This document shows, in pieces, positions 54,161 to 63,331 of a stretch of 64,000 nt of DNA (the stretch's first letter is position 1; each line of letters starts with the position of its first letter). Location of the stretch: contig JAOAEQ010000019.1 of assembly GCA_026416715.1 (NCBI GenBank), positions 11,163 to 75,162 on the forward strand, read 5' to 3'. This DNA is from a bacterium (GTDB lineage Bacteria; UBP4; UBA4092; JAOAEQ01). A program made the position numbers and the translations under genes. The notes beneath the pieces are model-generated. The model was given only the letters and a program-made list of their open reading frames with translations. It was not told the origin of the DNA and did not search any database.

Positions 54161-56167
54161 TTAGGAAACGCGATTTACAATAATCCCTGTAATTGCTATT
54201 GATTGCGATGAAGTTAAATCAGCAAGCCATTGTTTAGTTTCCGTGACCGTACTCATTCCGGAACCGATAACCAATACGACGGTGTCGGTATATGGTGCGA
54301 TAACTCGAGCAACGGTCGACTCGGTTAGTGCCGCGGTATCAAATAATACCATCTGATATGTTTGGGATAGTGTTTCGAGATATTGCTTAAGGTTCTCCGG
54401 TTGAGTTAAAACCGATTGCGGGAATCTACTGAGTATATCTAGTCCTTCAACAGCCGTTGCCACGGGACCCATTTCCTGACTCGTGGCAATTTGAAATAAT
54501 TGCGCTAATTGTGGAGATTTAATATTCCCGTCAACCAAGATCGTTTTCTTTCCAGAACGAGCAAATGCGATACCGAGCGCAGCGGTAACGAACGATTTCC
54601 CTTCCTGTTTATTGATACTCATAATCGCAATCCGTTTACTCGAATTTTTTATTCCTAGGAGCATCGCTAGATCAGCAAATTTTTCTTGGATCGCCGGTGG
54701 CAGAGCTGTAATTGAACTGATACCCTGTGAAATCTGCGGGATTACGCTTAATATCGGCAAATCGGTTATTGTCCGAATTTGTTCTTCCCGATAAATCCGG
54801 TCATCGAGATATTCGATGAAATAGACGAGGAATAATCCGAACGCTACTCCGAAAAACGCACCGATTATCATCACCCATTTTCGTTTCGGAAAGTAGATAT
54901 ATGATTTCAATACCGTCTTCGATTTGGGTACTTCTGCTGCGGAAAGAAGAACGGCATTCGTTACTTCCATTTGTTCAGCAAGTTTTGCGGTCTGTAATTG
55001 GGATAATAAGGTATTGTATCGGTTTCGTAACGAAACGGTTATCCGGTCTAATCGAGATAACTCGAGCGCTTTCCGGTCTAACGCATCTAATTTCGCGGTC
55101 ACTTCGTTAATCTGGTTTTGCAACACTTCGAGATTCGCTTTCGTCACTACCAACTCGATTTCATTATTCCCATAACTTTGGATTAACGAATCATAATACG
55201 GGTTTCGACCTAATCCGGAATTTGCGAATGTTTTTTCAACTTGTTCTTTAATTTGCGATTTCGTCTGGGCAATTTGTTCTCGTTTTGATTTCACGTCTGG
55301 ATGCTCTTCGGTATATTGTGTTAACAACTGCGCTAAATCGCGTTCTAATCCATATAAGGTGGATTTTAACGATTGGAGTATCGGGTTCGCTTCCGTATTA
55401 ACCGTCGCCTGTTGTAATTCCGGCTGTTGCGCGAGTTCTGCTTTAATCGCTTGTCGCCGTTTCTCGTCAGCGGTAAGGGTTCGTTTCGCCGCTAATACTG
55501 CGCCGTTTAAATTGTCTAATTGATTCGCGAGATTCGTTCGCTGGGTTTCGATATTTGCCAGATGTTCAGTTTCGATATATGTCTGCTGGATTTCTTCCGC
55601 GCGGGTTAATTCTGCTTTAACCAGCGGCAGCTGCTGCGTGATATATGCGATTGCTTTTTTCGCTTCCTGCCGGTTAGTTAACGATTTCAAGGCTAGATAC
55701 CGTTGAACCAATCCATTCGCAATATTAACCGCTTGTTCCGGCTCGGTTGAAATCCCGCTAATTTCAATAATATCGGTATCTTCCGGATTTGAAATCTTCA
55801 CACCGATTTTCTGAAACACAATCGTTAAAAAACCGGGGTTGGTAAATTTTTGTGGTGAATATGGTTCCCCGCTTTTATCTTTCAAATCGAGTTCTTTAAT
55901 TACCTGGGCGATTAACCCATCGCTCTGGAGCGTTTCTACCTCATTTAACGCCGGAGATGTCGCATTGATTCGACCGAAATTCGCTGGCATATCGCCAACG
56001 AATTGCGGTTGTAAATCCTGTGCGGTAATTTGCAGTTTTGCGGAAATAGAATATATCCGTTTCGGGATAAAGCAAATCAATAACGAGACCGCGAGAAACA
56101 CGACGACCGCCTGAATGAATATCCATTTCCGTCGAACGAATATTTCCCAATATTTACGTATTTCCAT
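54161..56167 (-). CDS. Polysaccharide co-polymerase / tyrosine autokinase, Wzc/GumC type
   Basis: This 668-residue protein has a Wzz domain between two membrane helices (ending KRKWVMIIGAFFGVAFGLFL near 435) with a long coiled coil between (about 185-400). A C-terminal BY-kinase-like domain has SINKQEGKSFVTAALGIAFA, a degenerate Walker A, then KKTILVDGNIKSPQL (Walker A'). The chain ends at ITGIIVNRVS, so the tyrosine cluster of true autokinases is missing and Gly/Ser of the P-loop is altered. It may control polymer length without autophosphorylation. It lies next to the Wzx gene. I start at the ATG at 56167. Confidence 0.88.
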   Translation of the reverse strand: MEIRKYWEIFVRRKWIFIQAVVVFLAVSLLICFIPKRIYSISAKLQITAQDLQPQFVGDMPANFGRINATSPALNEVETLQSDGLIAQVIKELDLKDKSGEPYSPQKFTNPGFLTIVFQKIGVKISNPEDTDIIEISGISTEPEQAVNIANGLVQRYLALKSLTNRQEAKKAIAYITQQLPLVKAELTRAEEIQQTYIETEHLANIETQRTNLANQLDNLNGAVLAAKRTLTADEKRRQAIKAELAQQPELQQATVNTEANPILQSLKSTLYGLERDLAQLLTQYTEEHPDVKSKREQIAQTKSQIKEQVEKTFANSGLGRNPYYDSLIQSYGNNEIELVVTKANLEVLQNQINEVTAKLDALDRKALELSRLDRITVSLRNRYNTLLSQLQTAKLAEQMEVTNAVLLSAAEVPKSKTVLKSYIYFPKRKWVMIIGAFFGVAFGLFLVYFIEYLDDRIYREEQIRTITDLPILSVIPQISQGISSITALPPAIQEKFADLAMLLGIKNSSKRIAIMSINKQEGKSFVTAALGIAFARSGKKTILVDGNIKSPQLAQLFQIATSQEMGPVATAVEGLDILSRFPQSVLTQPENLKQYLETLSQTYQMVLFDTAALTESTVARVIAPYTDTVVLVIGSGMSTVTETKQWLADLTSSQSIAITGIIVNRVS

Positions 56168-56190
56168 AGTCAAACAGAGTATACAGATTT

Positions 56191-57408
56191 TCAGTGTTTA
56201 GAAATCTGGGTAATCAGTTTATATAAATCAAATATATGCGGCGCACAACCGAGAACGACGTTCGCATTCGCGTTCCGAATACTCTCTTGGGTACTTAATC
56301 CCACCGCACAGTTCCCAAATAACCAGATATCACCTATCCATGTAGGTAAATTCGCTACATTCGGCATAGGGATACCAACATAAATTGTTAACGGCGTATA
56401 TTTTTCCAGTTTCTTTTCGAAATGAAGTTTATCCAGGGTATGCCGTAACGCAGATAGACATCCACTACACGCTCCACCCTCGATAACATTTACCTTGTTG
56501 AATACACCAACACTACTGATTACCGGCCGTTTAAATTTCCGTTGTACTCGATTAATTTGCGTTCCTTGAATATTAATTTTCGTTAGGTCGCTCAACCCAA
56601 ACCCGGAACATGCCGCAATTCGATTCGTTGCCACCTTATCTGGTTCAATCCCCATCACCGCACAACCTACACTATCCACTGCTACCGGGTCAGTTCCCGC
56701 AATGAGCGTATTCATATCCGCAATGGTAGTGCCTGACAACGGCGATTGTCCTTCCATCGCATAAATCCCATCTATGACCGTTAATTGGGGCTTGACAGCG
56801 CGTAGGATATCTACTAATTTTAAATTCACATCGTTTCGATGGAATAATAACCGTTCGTGGTCATAGAGCAATCCGTGGAGATTCTTGATTCCAAGCGTTA
56901 CCAGTGTATGCATATGCGTTTTCATTTTCGGCAGATTAATCAATAGTTCCGCTTCCAGCACCGCTTTCGGCAAATCCATTTCGGTCATAACTAGCGCATC
57001 GGGCACTTTAACTCGAACCGCAGGTTCACTATCAAACGAAACGAGTTTCGCACCATATTTCCTCAACGATTTATCCAGTCCGGATAAGGCAAACGCTTCC
57101 TTAGCAGATAATTTATATCCCGGATTTTCACCAACCTTGATTTCCCTTGCGCCAGCATCTCGAAGTAACTGCACTAAACTCAAGATAACCCGCGCATCCG
57201 TTGTTATCGCTGGGAACTGGTTTAGGTTCGGTCGAACCAGATTCGGTTTGATTAATACTGATTTATGCTTAACCAGTTGCGATAGAGTAACGGTATATCC
57301 TATCGCTTCTTCAAGCATCGAATAGATAACGGATAAACTTTTATTCGTATATGTTACAGGAGTTTCCGGTATCTCGTCTCGATATGCTATTCCGACAATT
57401 GATTGCAT
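56191..57408 (-). CDS. DUF362-domain protein
   Basis: This 405-residue protein has the DUF362 core: SVLIKPNLVRPNLNQFPAIT, AGAREIKVGENPGYKLSAKE, LLINLPKMKTHMHTLVTLGI, LTVIDGIYAMEGQSPLSGTT and GTDPVAVDSVGCAVMGIEPD. A C-terminal CSGCLSAL and other cysteines follow. The family often has an iron-sulfur part and no proven reaction. It lies 70 nt after the Wza-like gene and 24 nt before the Wzc-like gene, so it belongs to the exopolysaccharide operon. Confidence 0.88.
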   Translation of the reverse strand: MQSIVGIAYRDEIPETPVTYTNKSLSVIYSMLEEAIGYTVTLSQLVKHKSVLIKPNLVRPNLNQFPAITTDARVILSLVQLLRDAGAREIKVGENPGYKLSAKEAFALSGLDKSLRKYGAKLVSFDSEPAVRVKVPDALVMTEMDLPKAVLEAELLINLPKMKTHMHTLVTLGIKNLHGLLYDHERLLFHRNDVNLKLVDILRAVKPQLTVIDGIYAMEGQSPLSGTTIADMNTLIAGTDPVAVDSVGCAVMGIEPDKVATNRIAACSGFGLSDLTKINIQGTQINRVQRKFKRPVISSVGVFNKVNVIEGGACSGCLSALRHTLDKLHFEKKLEKYTPLTIYVGIPMPNVANLPTWIGDIWLFGNCAVGLSTQESIRNANANVVLGCAPHIFDLYKLITQISKH

Positions 57409-57477
57409 AGAATATAGACTATTTTGGTTTAAGTTCTTACCTTGGCAAAAATGACATTATGAACTACACCATTACTA

Positions 57478-58434
57478 TTAAGGGCTAATGGTTATTCCGG
57501 TTCCGCTTTTCCCCTGGATAGCTTTAATGGCACTATCGCCAAGAACAATCGTACGTAACGACGGCGTGATTTCTTCCAGCACAAAGTTCAGTTTGCCAAT
57601 AAGCCCTTTCGGCACGTATACGATATCATTCGGTTGCAGGTTCTGCTGTTTCGGAATCGTTCCTTTAAGAATCTGATTTCTAATATTCACCTTGATAATT
57701 TCCGGTTTCGTTAAATCCCCGCGAATGATGCAAACTTGGCTTAGATTCGCTTCCTCGGTATACGACCCGGCTTTAGCAATCGCTTCTAACACCGTCAATC
57801 GGCCGCCAAGATCGTACAGTCCCGGATTATGCACCGCACCGAGAACAAACACCCGCGAATTGATGTTATCCGGTATAAACACGGTATCCCCCGGTTCCAG
57901 TGGGATATCAAGTTTCATATTCTTTTCGTAGAGCAATTCATATAAATCTACTTCGATAACCGTTTCGGTACCACGGAATACCGCACAGTGATGTAATTGC
58001 GCTGAGACGGTTGGTCCTCCCGCACGAGATACCGCTTCTAACAGCGTTATCCGCCCAGTAAACGGTATCGACCCGGGATTAGATACCTGACCGAGAACAC
58101 GAACCCGCCGTCCGCCATATTCTACAATCGTTATGGTTACTATCGGTTCCTTAATATACTTTTTGAGTTTTGTAGTAATCTTTTCTCTCGCCTCTTGTTT
58201 CGTCAATCCGTTAACCGCGATTTCGCCTACTAACGGCATTGAAATTGTTCCATCCGGACCAACGACTGCGGTTATATTTAAATCATTATGCTGCCAAACC
58301 GAAACCGCAATCGTATCCTCAATATTTATTCGATACGAGGCAGAACCGGTTTCCTCGGGTCTAACAGTAGCTCCGTGTAATAGCAATATGAATACGGTTA
58401 ATAAACGGAGTAAAACCGTTTGATTTTTACCCAT
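57478..58434 (-). CDS. Polysaccharide export protein, Wza family (SLBB domains)
   Basis: This 318-residue protein has a signal peptide (LLRLLTVFILLLHGATVRPE). The Poly_export domain (YRINIEDTIAVSVWQHNDLN, DGTISMPLVGEIAVNGLTKQ) is followed by two SLBB domains (VRVLGQVSNPGSIPFTGRIT, VFVLGAVHNPGLYDLGGRLT). It forms the outer part of a Wza-type export channel. It has no lipobox cysteine in the signal, unlike E. coli Wza. It is the first gene of the exopolysaccharide operon. Confidence 0.9.
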   Translation of the reverse strand: MGKNQTVLLRLLTVFILLLHGATVRPEETGSASYRINIEDTIAVSVWQHNDLNITAVVGPDGTISMPLVGEIAVNGLTKQEAREKITTKLKKYIKEPIVTITIVEYGGRRVRVLGQVSNPGSIPFTGRITLLEAVSRAGGPTVSAQLHHCAVFRGTETVIEVDLYELLYEKNMKLDIPLEPGDTVFIPDNINSRVFVLGAVHNPGLYDLGGRLTVLEAIAKAGSYTEEANLSQVCIIRGDLTKPEIIKVNIRNQILKGTIPKQQNLQPNDIVYVPKGLIGKLNFVLEEITPSLRTIVLGDSAIKAIQGKSGTGITISP

Positions 58435-58495
58435 AATCGCCTCTCATTTCATCAGGGTTTCTATACATACCATATACATTCTTTAAACCATTTAG

Positions 58496-58523
58496 GATAT
58501 ACTAACACGATAAACATTGTCAA
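58496..58523 (-). promoter_or_regulatory. Promoter of the exopolysaccharide operon
   Basis: Minus strand TTGACA (58523-58518), a 16-nt spacer and TATATC (58501-58496), 62 nt before the ATG at 58434. Confidence 0.55.
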
Positions 58524-58535
58524 ACACATTAGCAA

Positions 58536-58577
58536 TAAAAAAACGCGGAGGATACCTTTACACATCTCTCCGCGTTC
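58536..58577 (-). terminator. Intrinsic terminator after the GT2 gene
   Basis: AACGCGGAG (58542-58550) pairs with CTCCGCGTT (58568-58576). On the minus strand the stem is followed by a run of seven T. It ends the glycosyltransferase transcript and insulates the exopolysaccharide operon. Confidence 0.88.
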
Positions 58578-58611
58578 TCAGAATGTTACCTATGTCTCCG
58601 GTAAGTAGAAA

Positions 58612-60195
58612 TTATTTCTTGCGCTTTTTAGCTTTAACCGCCGGTTTCGATGGTGCGGTTAGTTGTTTAGCTAATTGTTTCGCGAGCTGTTGGTTCAGTT
58701 TAATTCGTCGCGCTAACGCATGTTGGCGTGCTACCGTTTTATTCCGAATTTTCATCCACGGGTCGCGTTTCACGTCGGTATTATCCGGATGCCGCCGGTA
58801 ATAATAGCAGACGGCATGTACCTTCCCGATATCATACTTTTCAGATATTTTTAAGTTCATATCAAAATCTTCGCCGAAATGACCGAATTCCGTCTCATCA
58901 AACCCACCGAATTCGTTCAGCACTACTTCCCGATGATATACCCGCAACGCACCCGCACCATCAACTCGCATAACATTGTTTCGGTCATACTCCAGATGTT
59001 TGATTACTCCCAGCTCTTTAATCACCTGACTGTTTTCATCAATGAGTTCATAGTAGGAGATAGCTTCCGCTGCTGTAGGGTGAGTTTCGAGATAATGAAC
59101 CATTTTTTCTAAACAGGTTGGCGCATATTCATCATCGGAATCGAGTTGCGCATAGTATTTCCCTTTCGCCGCACGTAACCCTTTATTGAGTGAAACAGCT
59201 ATAACATTCACATTATTTTTAATCAATCGTATCCGTTTATCTTTTTTCATTAACTCTTCAACCACCGCAATACTGTTATCGCTCGACCCGTTATCCACCA
59301 CGATGATTTCGAAATTTTGATAGGTTTGTCGTAACACACTCTCGATAGCTTTCCCGATAAACGCACCGCGGTTATAACACGGGATAATCACGCTAACCAT
59401 AACCGGCCATTTTTTCCCTTTCGGATACGTAACCACTTGCGGTTCGTGATAGAGATACGCTCCACGACGACGCAGCATATCTTCAAACGCTTTTTCGATT
59501 TCGTATTCTTTATCTTTCTCCAGAAACATATACGAGAACACGCCGAACTTCCCTTCTTCCGTCGTATGCAGTTTGGAAACAATCGCGGCACGTTGCGGAG
59601 TCGTATCGGCTACATAATATACATAACTCGGTTGGTTGATTCGCGCAAACGTATAGTTATCATCTAATTTCAATCGTAAATCATATTCTGCCATATGGTA
59701 GAACTGTTCATCGCAGCCGCCAACTTCGAAGACATACTGTAACCGATACATGCGCACAAACCCAAAATTCGCTCGTTCGGTGATATCGCCAATATAATCG
59801 AACAGAACCTTCTCTTCCTTTTTCCCGTCAGGATGAATTTGGGTATAATCGCTATACACCATCGCTAGTTTCGGATTCGAAATCAGCTTGTTCCGGAACA
59901 CCTCAACGGTATTCGGTAGAAACTCAACATTTTTCGGCAGCGTGATTAAATAACTTGATTTCGCTAAATTGAACGCATAATTATACAATGCCGCATCGTT
60001 TTTGAAGGTTTTCGCGACATAGACAATTCGCGCATCCGTTGAAAATATTTCGATATCCTTCCGTTCTTCTTCCGGTCGCTGGTCGAGCACCAGCAGTTCG
60101 AGTTCATCAACCGTCTGGTTCATCACTCCGAGAACCGCTTTTTCGTTCACCTGCATTCCCGGATATAACGGCATTAATACACTCGCTTTTTGCAT
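58612..60195 (-). CDS. Glycosyltransferase with two GT2-like domains
   Basis: This 527-residue protein has a degenerate GT-A domain in residues 1-210 (SVLMPLYPGMQVNEKAVLGV, but no clear DxD) and a complete GT2 domain at about 250-480 (SVIIPCYNRGAFIGKAIESV, IIVVDNGSSDNSIAVVEEL, YYAQLDSDDEYAPTCLEKMV, FGHFGEDFDMNLKISEKYDI). The Lys-rich tail (AVKAKKRKK) is unusual. I start at the ATG at 60195, after GGAAGGA. The two-domain layout recalls polymerising or multi-step enzymes, but only the second domain appears catalytic. Its own promoter and leader hairpin precede it. Confidence 0.88.
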   Translation of the reverse strand: MQKASVLMPLYPGMQVNEKAVLGVMNQTVDELELLVLDQRPEEERKDIEIFSTDARIVYVAKTFKNDAALYNYAFNLAKSSYLITLPKNVEFLPNTVEVFRNKLISNPKLAMVYSDYTQIHPDGKKEEKVLFDYIGDITERANFGFVRMYRLQYVFEVGGCDEQFYHMAEYDLRLKLDDNYTFARINQPSYVYYVADTTPQRAAIVSKLHTTEEGKFGVFSYMFLEKDKEYEIEKAFEDMLRRRGAYLYHEPQVVTYPKGKKWPVMVSVIIPCYNRGAFIGKAIESVLRQTYQNFEIIVVDNGSSDNSIAVVEELMKKDKRIRLIKNNVNVIAVSLNKGLRAAKGKYYAQLDSDDEYAPTCLEKMVHYLETHPTAAEAISYYELIDENSQVIKELGVIKHLEYDRNNVMRVDGAGALRVYHREVVLNEFGGFDETEFGHFGEDFDMNLKISEKYDIGKVHAVCYYYRRHPDNTDVKRDPWMKIRNKTVARQHALARRIKLNQQLAKQLAKQLTAPSKPAVKAKKRKK

Positions 60196-60226
60196 AATAG
60201 CATCCTTCCTTTCTGATATAAAAATA

Positions 60227-60247
60227 GGGGCGCAATATAATCGCCCC
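60227..60247 (-). promoter_or_regulatory. Leader hairpin / attenuator before the GT2 gene
   Basis: On the minus strand GGGGCG pairs with CGCCCC across a 9-nt loop and is followed by TATTTTTATA. It lies between the promoter (60270-60298) and the ribosome site, so it would form in the first 40 nt of the RNA. It looks like an early terminator or stability hairpin. Confidence 0.6.
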
Positions 60248-60269
60248 AATGAAATAATGTTGCTATAAA

Positions 60270-60298
60270 ATTATACCTAAATTTTCAAGGCTGGTCAA
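60270..60298 (-). promoter_or_regulatory. Strong sigma70-type promoter of the GT2 gene
   Basis: Minus strand TTGACC (60298-60293), a 17-nt spacer and TATAAT (60275-60270). Confidence 0.75.
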
Positions 60299-60345
60299 AC
60301 AATCCGCTCGGTCAGTCGTTCATCAAGTCAACTTAACCTAACGAA

Positions 60346-60762
60346 TTAAATGTTGAGCTTCTGGGCATATTTACCGAGTACCGGCATTTCCCAATATTTC
60401 CCGTTCAAACTCTGAACGATACCGATGATTGATAACGCAAAAAACCCGAGTACACAAACTAACCAAAGTAATCCAATTAACATACCAATGATACCGCCGA
60501 GAATACTGTGAATCAACCCAGCAATCATACTGATAATCATTCCGCCAATTCCCAGCACAAGAAAAACGATTATTTCTACGATAAATAATACCAACCCTTG
60601 TTTACCATGAAATAATGCAAATTTATTATCTTTTTTCGCTAGGAGCGGAACTAAACAGAGAATCCCGAGATAAGCTAGAACCGCGAAAATTTTCCCATCT
60701 TCAATAATCTGCTGTTCAGATTGTGGCGATGGCGCCGCTGCGCTTGTAGGTTGTTCTGACAT
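60346..60762 (-). CDS. DUF4870 membrane protein
   Basis: This 138-residue protein has the DUF4870 pattern IFAVLAYLGILCLVPLLAKK followed by FALFHGKQGLVLFIVEIIV, with three to four hydrophobic helices. The N-terminus is Pro/Ala/Ser/Gln rich. The fold resembles the Tic20 family, but the function is not known. AAAGGAGGTG lies 5 nt before the ATG. A promoter candidate with a palindrome in the leader is at 60802-60853. Confidence 0.85.
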   Translation of the reverse strand: MSEQPTSAAAPSPQSEQQIIEDGKIFAVLAYLGILCLVPLLAKKDNKFALFHGKQGLVLFIVEIIVFLVLGIGGMIISMIAGLIHSILGGIIGMLIGLLWLVCVLGFFALSIIGIVQSLNGKYWEMPVLGKYAQKLNI

Positions 60763-60801
60763 ATCGCACCTCCTTTTTGTATTTCAGAATAAGTTGCTAT
60801 C

Positions 60802-60853
60802 GAGCGAATCGCTCTAGCGAGATATTATACTACCTGCAAATAGAATTCCGCAA
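60802..60853 (-). promoter_or_regulatory. Promoter of the DUF4870 gene with a leader palindrome
   Basis: Minus strand TTGCGG (60853-60848), an 18-nt spacer and TATAAT (60829-60824). Downstream, GAGCGA (60802-60807) and TCGCTC (60809-60814) form a dyad around one base at about the start of transcription, a possible operator. The rest of the 60763-61143 gap shows only the next promoter. Confidence 0.5.
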
Positions 60854-61078
60854 GTTTCAAACCTGACTTTCTTTTTTCACTGCCGCGATCGCGGCTCCGT
60901 CGCTGAAAAACTATTCCAGTTCATTACTTACCCAGAAAATTGCTGCGCACTCCGCTGGGAAGAGATTTACTTCAATCCGATTTGAGCTGAGGGTTAAACT
61001 GGCGGTATCGTTATCCTGAATAAATGAGTTAAGCTATTCGGTTAAATTTGCCTATGCAAAGAAAAAATATTTCATACC

Positions 61079-61087
61079 TGCTATAAT
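61079..61087 (+). promoter_or_regulatory. Extended -10 promoter of the diguanylate cyclase gene
   Basis: TGCTATAAT lies 57 nt before the ATG at 61144. The -35 is poor, which an extended -10 can allow. Confidence 0.5.
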
Positions 61088-61143
61088 ATATAAAACCGTT
61101 TAGTTTAAACTATACCCATATTTATGGATTTTAAGAAATAACC

Positions 61144-63210
61144 ATGCGGTTCGTGATGTTCTTGGTGATTATCATCACCGTAACACTCATTACCTTAATT
61201 ATCATTTCCGCACCGAATACCGTCGAAGCGTGGACTCCGGCAGTACTCCTGTTTGTTTCCAGCGGTATTCTCTGGATAACGATATCCGCCTCGTTCTACG
61301 AACAGTTCAATCGGGCGAAATCCGCAAAAAACCAGCCGTTAGCCGTTACGTTAGCGGTATTAATTCTCGCGACCGTTGGGGTTGCACTTGATAACTTTTA
61401 TGCGACGATTCTAACTCTATCCGCGAAAAATATCATTTTTCCGTTCAGCTGGTATCAGAACTTTTTCGATAAACCGCTCCCTTGGTCAGTTCCGGCGGTC
61501 GTCTATAATCTCGTTGCGGTATTAATGCTCTTGTTATTTCAGCGGAAAGTTTTTGAACAGGTTCTTGCTGACCAGGAACAACGGAAATTGTTGGAAGAAA
61601 CCACGCAACGATTAGAAGAAAAAAATCGGATTCTCGCTACGATTGAAGCGATTTCACGCGCGTTAAACCAATCGTTGGATTTACGGACGATTCTTGACGA
61701 GTTAACCCATCAGGTTGTGCGCTATTTCAAGGTAGATATGTGTACGGTTCGGTTAGTTACCGCACAGAAAGAGTTGGTCGTTGAAGCGGCGTATGGCGAA
61801 AATGCTACTCGGCTATTACATACCAGCCAGAAGGTTGATGAAGGAATCAGCGGTTGGGTTTTTACGCAACAGCGTATTGCGCAAATTAACGATGTCTATC
61901 ACGACCCGCGCGTTGCGCCGGAAGATTTCCTGCGGAAAATGAAAGTATTTTCGTATATCGGGTTACCGTTAAACCTGCCGTTACGGGGAACACTCGGTTG
62001 TTTGGAAATATATACATACACTGTCCGGCAGTTTACTGCAGATGAAGTTGAAGCGTTCACGCTGATTGCGAACGAAGCGGCGATTGCGATTCAGAACGCG
62101 CGCAACTTCGAAGAAGCCGAACGGCATCGCAAAGAACTGGAAGCGTTAAACCAATTTTCGAGTTTAATTGATGCGAGTATTTCCGAATCGGAGATATACA
62201 GGCTATTTTTAAATGAAATCAGTAAACGGTTTGAGGTCTCGCAGGTGATTATTTTGCAGAAAAGTTCGGAAGCGGATTTTCTCGAAATCGCAACTTCATT
62301 AAATCCGCTAACGAAAAAACAAGCACAATTGCCGATTCTTGAAGACCCGCATCAATGTCGCGCGATTCGCACCGGAAAAGAAATGGTGGTCGCGAATGTC
62401 CAGACGGATATAATTTGCGACTGTGAATTATTAGTTCCGAAGCAGGGGAGTTATTTCTGTCATCCGCTGATTATCGGCGGGAAAATCCTCGGTCTCGTTC
62501 ATCTCGCTTCACCGAAAACAGATTATTGGGATACGGATAAACAGCGCATCGTCGCTGCGTTCGCTGCAACGATTGCACCAGCGATAGCTAATCTCCAGTT
62601 AATGGCGCAGGAGAAGACCCGCGCGATTACCGACCAGTTAACCCAAGTTCATAACCGCCGGTTTTTAGATGAATATTTAGCGAAACAACTGCATATCTTG
62701 AAACGACAGCAGGCACAAACGAGAACTCCACTCGCGATTCTCATGCTCGATTTAGACCATTTCAAATATTTCAATGATAATTTCGGACACGAAGTCGGTG
62801 ACCAGGTTCTCCAAAACTTCGGGCGGATGCTAGTAGCAACCGTTCGCGCCAGCGATTTAGTTGCGCGATATGGCGGAGAAGAATTCTGTGTTATTCTAAC
62901 CGGCACAGATTTAGCGGGCGCTATCGAGACAGCAGAAAAAATCCGCTCGGCTACAGAACGACTTGATGTATCTTCGTTTGGTGCAAAAGCGCCGAAAAAG
63001 ATTACGGTAAGTATCGGGATAGCAGTATATCCTGACCACGGAACCAACCCACAGGATTTATTAAAAAAATCCGACCAAGCGCTTTATGCGGCGAAAGAAG
63101 CAGGGCGGAACCGGATTTGCATAGCGGAATTGAATAATCTTAAAGAACCGGCTCTGGAAATAAAGAAGAAACCTGATAAACCAGAAGATACTACCAAAAA
63201 GCTGTTATAA
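61144..63210 (+). CDS. Membrane diguanylate cyclase with GAF domains (GGDEF)
   Basis: This 688-residue protein has four hydrophobic helices in residues 1-145 and a short coiled coil. Two GAF-like domains follow (about 165-325, VDMCTVRLVTAQKELVVEAA; and about 345-490, FEVSQVIILQKSSEADFLEI). The C-terminal GGDEF domain has TDQLTQVHNRRFLDEYL, LDLDHFKYFNDNFGHEVGDQ and the active loop GGEEF near 576. The inhibitory I-site RASD lies five residues before it. It should make c-di-GMP with product feedback. It is transcribed away from the minus-strand surface genes, which it may regulate. Confidence 0.93.
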   Translation: MRFVMFLVIIITVTLITLIIISAPNTVEAWTPAVLLFVSSGILWITISASFYEQFNRAKSAKNQPLAVTLAVLILATVGVALDNFYATILTLSAKNIIFPFSWYQNFFDKPLPWSVPAVVYNLVAVLMLLLFQRKVFEQVLADQEQRKLLEETTQRLEEKNRILATIEAISRALNQSLDLRTILDELTHQVVRYFKVDMCTVRLVTAQKELVVEAAYGENATRLLHTSQKVDEGISGWVFTQQRIAQINDVYHDPRVAPEDFLRKMKVFSYIGLPLNLPLRGTLGCLEIYTYTVRQFTADEVEAFTLIANEAAIAIQNARNFEEAERHRKELEALNQFSSLIDASISESEIYRLFLNEISKRFEVSQVIILQKSSEADFLEIATSLNPLTKKQAQLPILEDPHQCRAIRTGKEMVVANVQTDIICDCELLVPKQGSYFCHPLIIGGKILGLVHLASPKTDYWDTDKQRIVAAFAATIAPAIANLQLMAQEKTRAITDQLTQVHNRRFLDEYLAKQLHILKRQQAQTRTPLAILMLDLDHFKYFNDNFGHEVGDQVLQNFGRMLVATVRASDLVARYGGEEFCVILTGTDLAGAIETAEKIRSATERLDVSSFGAKAPKKITVSIGIAVYPDHGTNPQDLLKKSDQALYAAKEAGRNRICIAELNNLKEPALEIKKKPDKPEDTTKKLL

Positions 63211-63223
63211 GGACGCTTCCACC

Positions 63224-63257
63224 TGTCATGGCGAGCGGTTTTAGCGAAGCAATCTCA
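63224..63257. repeat. Fragment of a GTCATGGCGAGCG interspersed repeat
   Basis: TGTCATGGCGAGCGGTTTTA followed by GCGAAGCAATCTCAG resembles the common intergenic repeat GTCATTGCGAGCGAAGCGAAGCAATCTC known from many genomes. It lies in the 316-bp gap after the GGDEF gene. The rest (to 63526) holds a terminator and CT-rich, low-complexity sequence. Confidence 0.6.
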
Positions 63258-63300
63258 GCTTAGGTATAAAATCAAACTCACACGGCGTGAGAATGGGAGA

Positions 63301-63331
63301 TCAGATTCTCCTTTTGAGAAACTGATTTTTT
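63301..63331 (+). terminator. Intrinsic terminator after the diguanylate cyclase gene
   Basis: TCAGATTCTC (63301-63310) pairs with GAGAAACTGA (63316-63325) with one mismatch, and six T follow. Confidence 0.6.

Noticed and set aside
60900-60990. CTGGGAAG-like piece suggesting a cobalamin riboswitch
   Set aside because: The remaining conserved boxes are absent and the neighbours have no link to cobalamin.
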